From assembly GCA_024235415.1 (NCBI GenBank), contig JACKML010000014.1, positions 1 through 38,023 of the forward strand: a stretch of DNA of 38,023 nt, given 5' to 3'. Numbering within the stretch: position 1 is the first letter of the stretch; every line of letters begins with the position of its first letter. The position numbers and the translations under genes were made by a program. The notes below the pieces were generated by a model. The model was not told the DNA's origin. It searched no databases and saw only the letters and a list, made by a program, of their open reading frames with translations. The DNA is from Chromatiaceae bacterium (GTDB lineage: Bacteria > Pseudomonadota > Gammaproteobacteria > Chromatiales > Chromatiaceae). Positions 25,511 through 34,296 of this stretch are shown here, one piece after another.

Positions 25511-26013
25511 CGGTCGCCGCCTGCGTCGTCTATATCGGCCTGGGCAGCAATCTCGACGATCCGGTCAGGCAGGTCGGGGACGCGCTGCTGGAATTGCGAG
25601 AGATGCCCGGATCGCAGCTCTTGCGGCACTCGCGGCTTTACCGATCGACACCGATCGGTCCGCAGGATCAACCGGATTTCGTCAACGCCGCGGCCATGCT
25701 GGAGACGGCACTGGATCCGTTCGAGCTGTTGGATGCCCTGCACCTGATAGAAAAACGCCACCGACGCGAACGCGGTGTCCGCTGGGGGCCGCGCACGCTC
25801 GACCTCGACCTGCTGTTGTACGCCGACCGGCGCATCGACAGCCCGCGCCTGCAGGTGCCGCACCCGCAAATGCACAGGCGTGCCTTCGTGCTGGTGCCGC
25901 TACACGAGATCGCGCCGCAGCTGACGGTGCCCGGTCAGGGAGCGCTCGCGGCGCTGCTGGCGGCTGTCGACACGGAGGGACTGCGAGCCGTGGACGAAGT
26001 CGCTACCGGTTGA
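25507..26013 (+). CDS. folK: HPPK: 6-hydroxymethyl-7,8-dihydropterin pyrophosphokinase
   Basis: Transfers pyrophosphate from ATP to 6-hydroxymethyl-dihydropterin in folate synthesis. The 168-residue protein has YIGLGSNL near the N-terminus (about 9-16) and the metal-binding DLDLLLY (D99, D101) preceded by RWGPRT. The start overlaps the pcnB stop (ATGA). pcnB-folK adjacency is common in Gammaproteobacteria, and panB-panC follows, as in E. coli. Confidence 0.96.
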   Translation: MTVAACVVYIGLGSNLDDPVRQVGDALLELREMPGSQLLRHSRLYRSTPIGPQDQPDFVNAAAMLETALDPFELLDALHLIEKRHRRERGVRWGPRTLDLDLLLYADRRIDSPRLQVPHPQMHRRAFVLVPLHEIAPQLTVPGQGALAALLAAVDTEGLRAVDEVATG

Positions 26014-26041
26014 CTCCCGGGCGCAGCGCTGACAGGTGCTA

Positions 26042-26070
26042 TTTCAACGCGTCCGTGCTGGCGATACACT
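26042..26070 (+). promoter_or_regulatory. Weak candidate promoter for panBC
   Basis: TTTCAA (26042-26047) and TACACT (26065-26070) are separated by 17 nt in the 103-bp gap between folK and panB. Both hexamers match consensus only partly, so panBC may instead be read through from pcnB. Confidence 0.3.
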
Positions 26071-26116
26071 CGAAACCGCCCGATGCGCAACGCTCGGTGA
26101 TTCCGCAGGAGGACAG

Positions 26117-26911
26117 GTGAGCAAGAACACGATAAGCACGCTTAACCGGATGAAGGCCGCCGGTGAGAAAATCGCCGTCATTACCAGCTACGACGCCTCT
26201 TTCACCCGGCAGATCGAGGCGGCGGGTATGGATGTGATCCTGGTCGGCGATTCGCTCGGTATGGTGGTGCAGGGACACGAAAGCACGCTTCCGGTCACGG
26301 TTAGCGACATGGTCTACCACACGGCGAACGTGATGCGTGTCAGCACCAGGGCGATGGTCATCGCCGATATGCCGTTCATGAGTCACGGCACGCCGCAGCA
26401 GGCCCTGGATACCGCGGGCCGCCTGATGAAGGAAGGTGGTGCGCACATGGTCAAGATCGAAGGCGGTGCGCCGCAGGTGGAGACGGTGCGTCATCTCACG
26501 GCACGTGCGGTTCCCGTGTGCGGCCATCTCGGGCTGATGCCGCAGTCGATCCACCAGCTCGGTGCCTATCGGGTGCAGGGTCGCGGTGAACACGAGGGCG
26601 AGCGGATACTCAAGGATGCCGTGGCCTTGCAGCATGCCGGCGCCCAGATGCTGGTTTTGGAGTGCGTACCCGCCGTGCTCGCGGCCGAGATAACACGTGC
26701 GCTCGATATCCCGGTAATCGGTATCGGTGCCGGGCCCGACACGGACGGCCAGGTGCTGGTGCTGTACGACATGCTCGGCATCACGATGGAGGGTACCCCG
26801 AGTTTCGTGCACAATTTCCTCGCGGGGCAGAACAGCGTACAGGCGGCACTTGCAGCCTATGTACAGGCGGTCAGGGGCGGCACCTTCCCGGCGGCAGGGC
26901 ACGCGTTCTGA
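26117..26911 (+). CDS. panB: 3-methyl-2-oxobutanoate hydroxymethyltransferase
   Basis: Makes ketopantoate from ketoisovalerate and methylene-tetrahydrofolate, the first committed step to pantothenate. With GTG 26117 the product is 264 residues, the same as E. coli PanB, and begins MSKNTISTLNRMKAAGEKIA. GTG follows AGGAGG (26107-26112) by 4 nt, a slightly short spacing. VGDSLGMVVQG (D45), MVKIEGG and LECVPAVLA are conserved. An upstream ATG/GTG extension was rejected because it precedes the ribosome-binding site. The stop overlaps the panC start by one base. Confidence 0.96.
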   Translation: MSKNTISTLNRMKAAGEKIAVITSYDASFTRQIEAAGMDVILVGDSLGMVVQGHESTLPVTVSDMVYHTANVMRVSTRAMVIADMPFMSHGTPQQALDTAGRLMKEGGAHMVKIEGGAPQVETVRHLTARAVPVCGHLGLMPQSIHQLGAYRVQGRGEHEGERILKDAVALQHAGAQMLVLECVPAVLAAEITRALDIPVIGIGAGPDTDGQVLVLYDMLGITMEGTPSFVHNFLAGQNSVQAALAAYVQAVRGGTFPAAGHAF

Positions 26912-27756
26912 TGATCACGACTGGAGAAGTAGACAGTCTGCGCACCCAGGTCGAATCGTGGCGGCGAGGAGGCAATGTAGCCTTCGTGCCGACGATGGGC
27001 AATCTGCACGCCGGGCACCTGTCGCTGATCGAAGCCGCGCACAAGGTCGCCGACCGGGTGGTGGCCAGTATCTTCGTCAATCCGCTGCAGTTTGGTGCGG
27101 GCGAGGATTTCGACAATTATCCGCGCACACTGGAACGCGATGCCGCGATGCTTGCGGCCGAAGGTACCGACCTGCTGTTTGCGCCGTCGGTGCGGGTGAT
27201 GTATCCCAAGGCGCAGGCCGAACAGACCCGGGTGGAGGTGCCCGGTCTGTCTGATGTGCTGTGTGGCGCCTGCCGACCCGGGCACTTCGTCGGCGTGGCA
27301 ACGGTCGTGTGCAAGCTGTTCAACATGGTGCAGCCGGATATCGCCCTGTTCGGCAACAAGGACTACCAGCAGCTGATGGTGATCCGGCGCATGGTGCAGG
27401 ACCTGGCGATGCCAGTGAAGATCATCGGCGTCGAGACGATGCGCGAAAGCAGCGGATTGGCGATGAGTTCACGCAACGGGTACCTCAGCGACGGTGAGCG
27501 AGCCATCGCACCGGTGCTCTACCGCGTGTTGACGGGTGTAGCGCAGGCGTTGCGTGAGGGCAGCCAGGACTTCGCCGGCTTGCAGGCGCAGGCGGCGAGG
27601 GAGCTGGATGACAATGGTCTGCGCACTGATTACGTGGCAATTCGGAATGCGGCCGATTTGCTCGAACCGGCGGCCGGCGAGGACAGGCTGGTGGTCCTTG
27701 CGGCGGCCTTCCTCGGCAAGGCCAGGCTGATCGACAATATTGAGGTCGCCCGTTAA
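26911..27756 (+). CDS. panC: Pantothenate synthetase
   Basis: Condenses pantoate with beta-alanine using ATP. The product is 281 residues (E. coli 283), with the HIGH-like PTMGNLHAGHLSLI (27-40) and the KMSKS-like MSSRNGYLS late in the Rossmann region. ATG 26911 shares its A with the panB TGA, so the pair is translationally coupled. The stop is 6 bp from the stop of the convergent kinase gene. Confidence 0.97.
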   Translation: MITTGEVDSLRTQVESWRRGGNVAFVPTMGNLHAGHLSLIEAAHKVADRVVASIFVNPLQFGAGEDFDNYPRTLERDAAMLAAEGTDLLFAPSVRVMYPKAQAEQTRVEVPGLSDVLCGACRPGHFVGVATVVCKLFNMVQPDIALFGNKDYQQLMVIRRMVQDLAMPVKIIGVETMRESSGLAMSSRNGYLSDGERAIAPVLYRVLTGVAQALREGSQDFAGLQAQAARELDDNGLRTDYVAIRNAADLLEPAAGEDRLVVLAAAFLGKARLIDNIEVAR

Positions 27757-27762
27757 CCGCAG

Positions 27763-29850
27763 TCATGGCTTCTCTGCTGGCTCCGTCGGGATCCAGCGGC
27801 GCAGGATCTCGTCCAGTGACGTGACATCCACCGGCTTGGCCAGAAAATCGTCCATCCCTTCGGCGAAAAGACGCTCATGGCTGCCTTTTTGTACATCCGC
27901 GGTGGTGGCAACCAGTGGCGGATAGCTGCGTGGTCCCGAGCCCTGCCGCTGCTGCAGTTCCCTGACCACGTCGAGTCCCGACAGTCCCGGCATGTGCACG
28001 TCGAGAAACACCAGGTCGTAGGATTGTTCGTCGACCTGCCACAGCGCGTCGGCACCGGATTCGACACGATCGGCGATAACATCGCGAGCCTGAAGCAGGT
28101 AGACCAGCAACTTGCCGTTGATCGGGTCGTCATCGACCACCAGGGCACGCATGTTGGAATTGCGTCTGGGAGGCGGGCGCTGCCTGCTGCCTCTGTCCGT
28201 GGCGCCATTCTGCTGTGCGATGTGCAGCGGCAGCGTGACGGCAAAGCAGGTGCCTTTCCCCTCGCTGCTGTCGACTTCGATCGTGCCGCCGAGCGACTCG
28301 GTGATATTGCGGGCGATGACCAGGCCCAGCCCGGTTCCGCCGAATGCGCGCCGGCTCGACTGATCGACCTGGTAAAAAGGCTCGAAAACCTTGGAGAGCG
28401 CGTTGCTGGGGATGCCGATACCGGTGTCAGAGACGCGCAGGATCAGCACGGATTCGGGGCATCCGGTACGGGTTTCGGTCTCCAGCTGGAGACCGCCGCG
28501 CGGTGTGAACTTGATGGCGTTGTCGAGCAGGATCCCCAGCATCTGGCGCAGGCGCAGGCCATCCGTCTCGATCGCAAACGGCAGCTGCGGTTCCTCGCGG
28601 TACAGCAGTTCGAGCCCTTTCTGTTCGGCCTTGGCACGAAACAGGCGGACGGTGTCGTCGAGCAGGACTGGGAGTTCGACGACCGCTTCGCGTACCGAGA
28701 ACTTGCCGGCCTCGATGCGCGAGAAGTCGAGGATTTCTTCGATCACGCCGAGCAGGTTGCGCGCCGAGAGATCGATCAGGTCGAGATGTTCGCGCTGTTC
28801 CTCGCTGAGTGTGCTCTGCGCGAGGACGTGAGTGAATCCGATGATGCCATTGAGCGGGGTCCTGATCTCGTGACTCATCGCGGCAAGAAAGGCACTCTTG
28901 GCCCGACTGGCGGATTCGGATTTTTCTTTTTCCTCCTCGATTCGGCACTCGAAGGCCTTGTGCGCCGAATTGTCGATGACGGCGACGACCAGCAGGCGCT
29001 TCCTGTCGAGCTGCAATGTGGTCGCGGTGGTCGTCACCGGCAGTTCGCGATTGCCAAGCCTCAGCGTGGTCTCCAGCGATAGCGGCCTGTCCGCCGGGGT
29101 CGACTCCAGGCGCGCGCGCGTCTCCGAGCCGACCAGATCGTCCAGCCGGGCGGGCGCCGAGGCGGTGGATGCGAAAAGTGTCCTGGCGGCAGCATTGGAG
29201 TCGATGACGGCGCCGTCCACTGTGTCGACCAGCAGCAGGGGGATCGGTGAAGCGCTGAACAGCGTCGCCGCGCGCGCCTCGCTCTGCGCGGACCGTGACT
29301 GCAGTTGCGTCAGCGACCACCAGCCCAGGCCCATCATGCCCAGAAGGGCGGCCGTCCAGACGAAAAAGCTGACCCGCGTATCGTCACGCATCGCCTGGAA
29401 GAACACGGGACTGACCTTGATCGTCAACAGACCGACCAGTTTGCCGCCGACCGGGTCGAACAACGGAATACGGTTGTCGAAGCAGTCGCTGCATGCCGTG
29501 TCGCCGATACTGAACGAACCCAGCTCGAACGGCGGCGTGAACTCCATCGTTGCGGCGGAGAAATAGGACTCACCCGTCTGGGTATCCTCGAGGATCAGCA
29601 TCTTGCTCAGGGCATCGCGGATCGCCGATGTGTCAGGCGGGTTGGTGCCATGGCTCATCAGGTGCTGAATGTTTTCGGCATTGGCCTGCGCCAGGATGCG
29701 GGCCGTCGTTTCCGCCTCGCTGCGCAGTCGTGGCTCGAGGATCAGCAGCCAGTCCAACGCGCTGAGTGTCGCCAGGGCGAGCATCAGCACGAGAAATACT
29801 GTTGCCACGGCGCTGTGGCGATGCGGACTACTGTTGCCGTATAGCTTCAT
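27763..29850 (-). CDS. Hybrid sensor histidine kinase
   Basis: A 695-residue inner-membrane kinase from ATG 29850. The order is: membrane helix (15-37); periplasmic sensor (about 40-158) with a C120-x-x-C123 pair; second membrane helix (160-180); PAS-like region (about 195-295); short coiled coil; HisKA with H327 in AAMSHEIRTPLNG; HATPase_c with N444, DTGIGI (475-480) and GGTGLGL (504-510); and a receiver with D617 (LDVHMPGLSG) and K672. The CSDC pair lacks the following His needed for haem c, so a disulfide or metal site is more likely. The start overlaps the YfiR-like gene by 23 bp, which ties the sensor to its neighbours. Confidence 0.93.
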   Translation of the reverse strand: MKLYGNSSPHRHSAVATVFLVLMLALATLSALDWLLILEPRLRSEAETTARILAQANAENIQHLMSHGTNPPDTSAIRDALSKMLILEDTQTGESYFSAATMEFTPPFELGSFSIGDTACSDCFDNRIPLFDPVGGKLVGLLTIKVSPVFFQAMRDDTRVSFFVWTAALLGMMGLGWWSLTQLQSRSAQSEARAATLFSASPIPLLLVDTVDGAVIDSNAAARTLFASTASAPARLDDLVGSETRARLESTPADRPLSLETTLRLGNRELPVTTTATTLQLDRKRLLVVAVIDNSAHKAFECRIEEEKEKSESASRAKSAFLAAMSHEIRTPLNGIIGFTHVLAQSTLSEEQREHLDLIDLSARNLLGVIEEILDFSRIEAGKFSVREAVVELPVLLDDTVRLFRAKAEQKGLELLYREEPQLPFAIETDGLRLRQMLGILLDNAIKFTPRGGLQLETETRTGCPESVLILRVSDTGIGIPSNALSKVFEPFYQVDQSSRRAFGGTGLGLVIARNITESLGGTIEVDSSEGKGTCFAVTLPLHIAQQNGATDRGSRQRPPPRRNSNMRALVVDDDPINGKLLVYLLQARDVIADRVESGADALWQVDEQSYDLVFLDVHMPGLSGLDVVRELQQRQGSGPRSYPPLVATTADVQKGSHERLFAEGMDDFLAKPVDVTSLDEILRRWIPTEPAEKP

Positions 29851-30409
29851 AGTGGGCCGAGACCTTGAGGAAAAAGGGCCTGAGATCAATCCCGTGGTCG
29901 ATCAGGGACTGGAGATTGACCTCTGGAAGAATGCGGTCGCTGACCGCGATGCCGCCGAGGACACCGCGCTCGATGTCTCCGGCCAGGGGTGAAAAACTCA
30001 GGACATGGTGCGTGCGCGCGAATGTCAGCAATCGCTTCATCTCGCGATCATCGAGTGCCTGGGCGAGGAATACCGCGGTGAACGGATCACTCGCGTGGGA
30101 AACCTGCAGTGCATCCAGGCGGGTCAACGAGAGCCGGGCCTTGGGCTGGCTCTTCTGCAGCCGCTCGTACAGAGCATAGGCAATGCCAGCGATCTTCGGC
30201 CCATCGTCGGCGAACACCAGCGCGATGTGCTCCGGGTGGGGCGGCGCGACCGATCTTGCGGCAATAAACGCCGGGAAGACGTTGATGGCGACACGAATGC
30301 GTGCATCGTTGAGATCGTCCGCCCGCACGGTAAAGGATGCGGCGATCAGCGCGCAGACGCTCATCCACCATGCGGTGCCGCTGACCACGTGAATCAGCTG
30401 CCGGATCAT
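29828..30409 (-). CDS. YfiR/HmsC-like periplasmic protein (DUF4154)
   Basis: The predicted product is 193 residues from ATG 30409, with an N-terminal signal peptide (about 1-27, ending FTVRA). ARIRVAINVFPAFIAAR at the start and the late EVNLQSLIDHGIDLRPFFLKVSAHY fit the DUF4154/YfiR pattern, including the terminal 'VNL...G..L....L' signature. In Pseudomonas YfiR is a periplasmic repressor of a membrane diguanylate cyclase. Here the adjacent membrane partner is the hybrid kinase, whose start it overlaps by 23 bp, so it may gate that kinase's sensor domain (inference). It lies 31 bp after the shortened TonB receptor gene. Confidence 0.8.
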   Translation of the reverse strand: MIRQLIHVVSGTAWWMSVCALIAASFTVRADDLNDARIRVAINVFPAFIAARSVAPPHPEHIALVFADDGPKIAGIAYALYERLQKSQPKARLSLTRLDALQVSHASDPFTAVFLAQALDDREMKRLLTFARTHHVLSFSPLAGDIERGVLGGIAVSDRILPEVNLQSLIDHGIDLRPFFLKVSAHYEAIRQQ

Positions 30410-30440
30410 GTTCTTGCATCCATGGATATGGCCGCTGCTG

Positions 30441-31205
30441 TCAAACGCTCGACTGGTAGGCCAGCCCCAGCCACAGCGTGCGTCCGCGGCGCGGGAAGTC
30501 ATCGACATAGGTATCTGCCGGTGCGGGGTCGTGGCGCCGCATGTCGGCCAGGTTGCGCAATCCCGAGTGCAGGATCAGTGGCTGGGCGGCCTGCCATTCG
30601 ATCGCCAGATCGGCCGTCGTATACGCTGTCATGTCGTCGCGCGTGTCACCGGGTGCGCGCGCATGTTCCCCCGCATGGGTGAATTGCAGATGCACATCGA
30701 GTTCATTCCAGGGTGTGAGGTGCAAGCCGAGGTTGCCGAGCCAATGTGTCGAATCGGCGATGTCCGTGTCGCTTGTACCGTCGTGCGGCTGTGCATAACT
30801 GAGGTTGCCATCGACGGCGATGTGGCGTTTGAAGCGGCGTTCGGCTTTCACCTCCAGGCCACAGGTGCACGCCCGTGCGACATTGTCGAAACCGAGCTTG
30901 CCGCCACCAAGTACCTGGCCGGTACCGGTCTCGTCCTGCATCACGTCGAGGCCGGGTACCAGCCGAAGCGCCCGGGCCACCGTGCGGATGCCGCGTTGCT
31001 GCAGGTCGCTGCCGACGAGGATCGTCACATGGTCGGGCACATAGTCCTTGTTGAGCCCGGTTTTGGTGGCGATCTCGGTCTGCTGCTCGAGTACCTGCAG
31101 CAGTTGCGAGAGTTCAGGCCCGGTTTCGTCTTGCGCGGTCGCACCAGCGGTATTCAGTGCGCACGCGGCAAACAGGAGAATCCGGGATGATGCGGTTTCG
31201 ACCAT
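30441..31205 (-). CDS. Internally deleted TonB-dependent receptor (plug plus last barrel part)
   Basis: A 254-residue frame from ATG 31205, with GAGG upstream. It has a signal peptide (1-24), then a TonB plug beginning (about 30-98: SQLLQVLEQQTEIATKTG, DYVPDHVTILVGSDLQQRG, RALRLVPGLDVMQDETGTGQV). It then passes, still in frame, straight into what looks like the last third of a barrel (about 112-254: CGLEVKAERRFKRHIAVDGNLSYAQP to YVDDFPRRGRTLWLGLAYQ). Full receptors are 600-700 residues, so most of the plug and barrel is missing. It is either an in-frame deletion relic or a shortened protein still used for signalling. It heads a three-gene set with the YfiR-like protein and hybrid kinase, an association known for intact receptors. 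Confidence 0.75.
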   Translation of the reverse strand: MVETASSRILLFAACALNTAGATAQDETGPELSQLLQVLEQQTEIATKTGLNKDYVPDHVTILVGSDLQQRGIRTVARALRLVPGLDVMQDETGTGQVLGGGKLGFDNVARACTCGLEVKAERRFKRHIAVDGNLSYAQPHDGTSDTDIADSTHWLGNLGLHLTPWNELDVHLQFTHAGEHARAPGDTRDDMTAYTTADLAIEWQAAQPLILHSGLRNLADMRRHDPAPADTYVDDFPRRGRTLWLGLAYQSSV

Positions 31206-31273
31206 GGTGCCTCACTGTACCTTGTGTCCGGCAGGGAACGACCGCCGCCTGCAATCCCTGGTGCTGCACTTGC

Positions 31274-31322
31274 GGGTGCCGTCGCAGACGCCACCCCCAA
31301 CAGGCGGCGCGCCACGGCACCC
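31274..31322. repeat. 9-bp inverted repeat between ppc and the receptor gene
   Basis: GGGTGCCGT (31274-31282) and ACGGCACCC (31314-31322) are perfect inverted arms around a 31-nt loop in the 120-bp gap after the ppc stop. There is no T-run, so it could be a Rho-type terminator hairpin, a protein-binding site, or chance. Confidence 0.35.
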
Positions 31323-31327
31323 TTGGG

Positions 31328-34147
31328 TCAACCGGTGTTCCGCATTCCGCCAGCGATGGCATTGATGGAGCGCAACAGCGGGTCGAGGCTGGCCTCGCGA
31401 TCGCCTTCGCGCGTGTCCTTGCTGCGATAGCGGTGCAGCAACTCCAGCTGAATGTGGTTCAGTGGATCCAGATAGGGGTCACGACGAGTCAGCGAGGTCT
31501 TGAGCAACGGATTCTCGTCCAGCAATTCGTCGATCTGTGCGATCTTGCGAATCCATTTTTCGGTCCGTTGGTATTCAGACTCGATCATGTCGAACACGGT
31601 GTCGCGGGTCTTTGGATCACTGCAAAGTTCAGCGTATTCACGTGCGATGTCCATGCGGGACTTGAACAGCGCCATCTGGGTGTTGCTGAGTAGCGCGCGA
31701 AAGAAAGGCCAGTCGCGGTACATCTCGCGCAGCGATTTCAGGCGTTTTTTCTGGTCGTCACAGCATCCCTCCAGGGCGCTGCCAAGGCCGTACCACGCCG
31801 GCAGGGTCTGACGCGCCTGCGCCCAACCGAAAACCCAGGCGATCGCGCGTACCGAGGACTTCGAGCGGTCACCTTTTGCGCGGTGCGAGGGCCGTGACCC
31901 GATGTTCAGCAGCCCGATCTCGGATACTGGCGTGGCCTCGTAGAAATAATCGAGAAACCCCGGGGTCTGTTCGGTCAACTCGCGGTAGCACGCCTCGCCT
32001 TTTTCGGCCAGCGCCTGCATGTGATGATGGAATGTTTCGTTGTCTGGTTTGACCTCACGGATCAGCCCGGTACTGGCACTGACGACCCCGGTAAGCCCCA
32101 TCGACAGCTCGTAGACTGCGGTTTCGCGGTTGCTGTACTTGTACGACAACACCTCGCCCTGCTCGGTGAACTTGATCTGCCCCAGCAGGGTACCTGCCGG
32201 TTGTGCACGTATCGCCTCGTGCGTCGGGCCGCCACCCCGGCCGATGGTGCCACCGCGGCCGTGAAACAGGCGGATGCGCACGCCGCGTTCCCTGCCCAGC
32301 GCGATCACCCGCTGTTGGGCGCGGTACAGCAGCCATGCCGAGGCGACGATGCCGCCGTCCTTGGCAGAGTCCGAATACCCGAGCATCACCTCCTGCAGGC
32401 TGTTGTGCTTGCGCAGCAGCCGCTGGTAGACCGCATCATCGAGCAGCTCGGAGATGACCGGTTCGATGCGCGACAGGTCGCGAATGGTCTCGAACAAAGG
32501 TGACACACCGATGCGGCAGATGAACGATTCACCCTGTCGACCGGCGAGTCCGGTAAGGCTCGCGAGGAACATCACATGCATCACGTCCGATGCTTGGTGC
32601 GCCATCGATATCACATACCGTCCGATCACCCGGGGACTGATCGCGCGCTGCATCTGCTCGACCACGTCAAACACCGCCAGGACTTCCTGGGTCATGGCCG
32701 TCAGCCGGGTGCGGTCATCGATCAACGGGGGGTCTTCTATCAGTCGACCCATCAGTGCCACACGATTCGCCTCATCCAGCCCGGCATAGTCCTGCTCGAT
32801 CCCGAGGTGGGCCAGCAGCTCAGCGACCGCCTCGGTGTGCACGGTCGATTCCTGGCGGATATCCAGGCGCGCGAGGTAGAAGCCGAAGGTGCGGGTGAGA
32901 CGGATGAGGTCGAGCAACTCGGCGTTGGCGGTATCGGCATCACCGTGACTGATCAACGAGTCGCGGATCATGACCAGGTCACTGAGGAACTCGGCCTCGG
33001 TGTGATAACCGGTCGGCGCGTTCTCGTCAGCAATGTCGTCCATCCACGCCTGGCCGCGCAGCTGCGCCTGCTGCAGGCGCAGTCCCATGATGTACAGCTT
33101 GCGGCGGTAGGGCTCTTCGGGAAAACGTGCCGGCCATTCCTGGTCGAACTGCGCGCGGTAGTCGTCGTCCACACGCAGGCTGGCGGTGAATGCGGGGGAG
33201 GGTGTGCAGAAGTCCTGCGACTGGGTGAGGATGCCGATCAGGTCCTCGACGCGTTGAAAGTACTCCTGCAGGATGGTCAGGTGTTGGGTCAGTATCGCTT
33301 CACGCGTGGTTGCGGCCGTGACATTGGGGTTGCCGTCCCGATCGCCGCCGATCCAGCTGCCGAAGCGGATCATCGCCGGTACGTCGATGCCGTGAAAATC
33401 GGGGTGGTCGCGGTAGGCTCGGCGGATTGCGCCTTCCAGGCGTCGATAGACCACGGGTATCGCGTCAAACAGGGCCTCGCGGAAATGGTGCATGCCCATG
33501 CGTATCTCATGGCGCACATCGGGGCGCGAGGGGCGGACCTCGTCGGTTTTCCACAGTGCCTGGATGTGTGTGCGCAGATTCCGGGTATGGGTCTCCTTGT
33601 ACTCGATGGCATTTGGCGGCGCGTCCAGCGCCTCGTTGCTCTCGAAGATTCGGCGCATCTGCAGCATGATCGACCGGCGCTTGGATTCGGTCGGGTGTGC
33701 AGTGAACACCGGCATGTAGCGGATCTCTTCGAACAGGTCCTGCAATTCCTCGGGATCGACGCCCATGTCGCGCAGGTCACGCATACAGGCGTCGAACGAT
33801 CCGCGCCACAGCACGCCGCCGTCAGCCGCAATGCGCCGCCGCTGGCGGTGCTGGAAACTCTCTTCGGCGGTGTTGACCAGCTGGAAATAGATGCTGAAGG
33901 CGCGAATGACCGGGCGCAGGGCGTCGGGCGACAGCTTGCTGATGAATTTTTTCAGGCGCGCCAGGCGCACCGGGTCGGGATCTTTGCGCAGTTGCAGAAA
34001 GCCTTTGCGCAGCCGTTCCACCGCACGCACCACATCGGTGCCGGACTGGCTGCTGATCACCTCGCCCAGCAGGCGGCCGAGGAGTTTGACCCTGCCACGC
34101 AGGGCCTTGTCGTGTTTCACGCAGGCATTGACGAAAGGATCGCTCAC
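31328..34147 (-). CDS. ppc: Phosphoenolpyruvate carboxylase
   Basis: Carboxylates PEP to oxaloacetate, an anaplerotic or carbon-fixing step that feeds citrate synthase. The protein has 939 residues. Catalytic H151 is in VFTAHPTESKRRS, followed by the GYSDSAKDGG and FHGRGGTIGRGGGP loops, and the chain ends GGMRNTG, the conserved C-terminus. The start is GTG 34147 (MSDPFVNACVK), with a GAAG upstream. It is somewhat longer than E. coli Ppc (883). It is divergent from pgi by about 150 bp. Confidence 0.97.
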   Translation of the reverse strand: MSDPFVNACVKHDKALRGRVKLLGRLLGEVISSQSGTDVVRAVERLRKGFLQLRKDPDPVRLARLKKFISKLSPDALRPVIRAFSIYFQLVNTAEESFQHRQRRRIAADGGVLWRGSFDACMRDLRDMGVDPEELQDLFEEIRYMPVFTAHPTESKRRSIMLQMRRIFESNEALDAPPNAIEYKETHTRNLRTHIQALWKTDEVRPSRPDVRHEIRMGMHHFREALFDAIPVVYRRLEGAIRRAYRDHPDFHGIDVPAMIRFGSWIGGDRDGNPNVTAATTREAILTQHLTILQEYFQRVEDLIGILTQSQDFCTPSPAFTASLRVDDDYRAQFDQEWPARFPEEPYRRKLYIMGLRLQQAQLRGQAWMDDIADENAPTGYHTEAEFLSDLVMIRDSLISHGDADTANAELLDLIRLTRTFGFYLARLDIRQESTVHTEAVAELLAHLGIEQDYAGLDEANRVALMGRLIEDPPLIDDRTRLTAMTQEVLAVFDVVEQMQRAISPRVIGRYVISMAHQASDVMHVMFLASLTGLAGRQGESFICRIGVSPLFETIRDLSRIEPVISELLDDAVYQRLLRKHNSLQEVMLGYSDSAKDGGIVASAWLLYRAQQRVIALGRERGVRIRLFHGRGGTIGRGGGPTHEAIRAQPAGTLLGQIKFTEQGEVLSYKYSNRETAVYELSMGLTGVVSASTGLIREVKPDNETFHHHMQALAEKGEACYRELTEQTPGFLDYFYEATPVSEIGLLNIGSRPSHRAKGDRSKSSVRAIAWVFGWAQARQTLPAWYGLGSALEGCCDDQKKRLKSLREMYRDWPFFRALLSNTQMALFKSRMDIAREYAELCSDPKTRDTVFDMIESEYQRTEKWIRKIAQIDELLDENPLLKTSLTRRDPYLDPLNHIQLELLHRYRSKDTREGDREASLDPLLRSINAIAGGMRNTG

Positions 34148-34217
34148 TGATCTTCACTCTCTTGGCCATATGGCCGGTTCCGGGACCGCGCAAAGTCGGG
34201 CCGATGGTTCTTCGCAT

Positions 34218-34258
34218 TGGTATACTTTGACAAATCCACGCCGTTTTTGCCGTATAAA
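34218..34258 (+). promoter_or_regulatory. Candidate pgi promoter(s)
   Basis: Two overlapping possibilities exist. One is an extended -10, TGG+TATACT (34218-34226). The other is TTGACA (34227-34232) with TATAAA (34253-34258), whose spacer of 20 nt is long. The AT-rich island stands out in the divergent ppc/pgi gap and could also serve ppc. Leader to the pgi start is about 35-65 nt. Confidence 0.45.
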
Positions 34259-34296
34259 TTGCGGCCGGCAATCCACTCATTTTTCGACGTAGTCCT

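Noticed and set aside
29476..29500. Haem c site in the kinase sensor
   Set aside because: The CSDC pair is followed by Phe, not His, so the CxxCH motif is absent.
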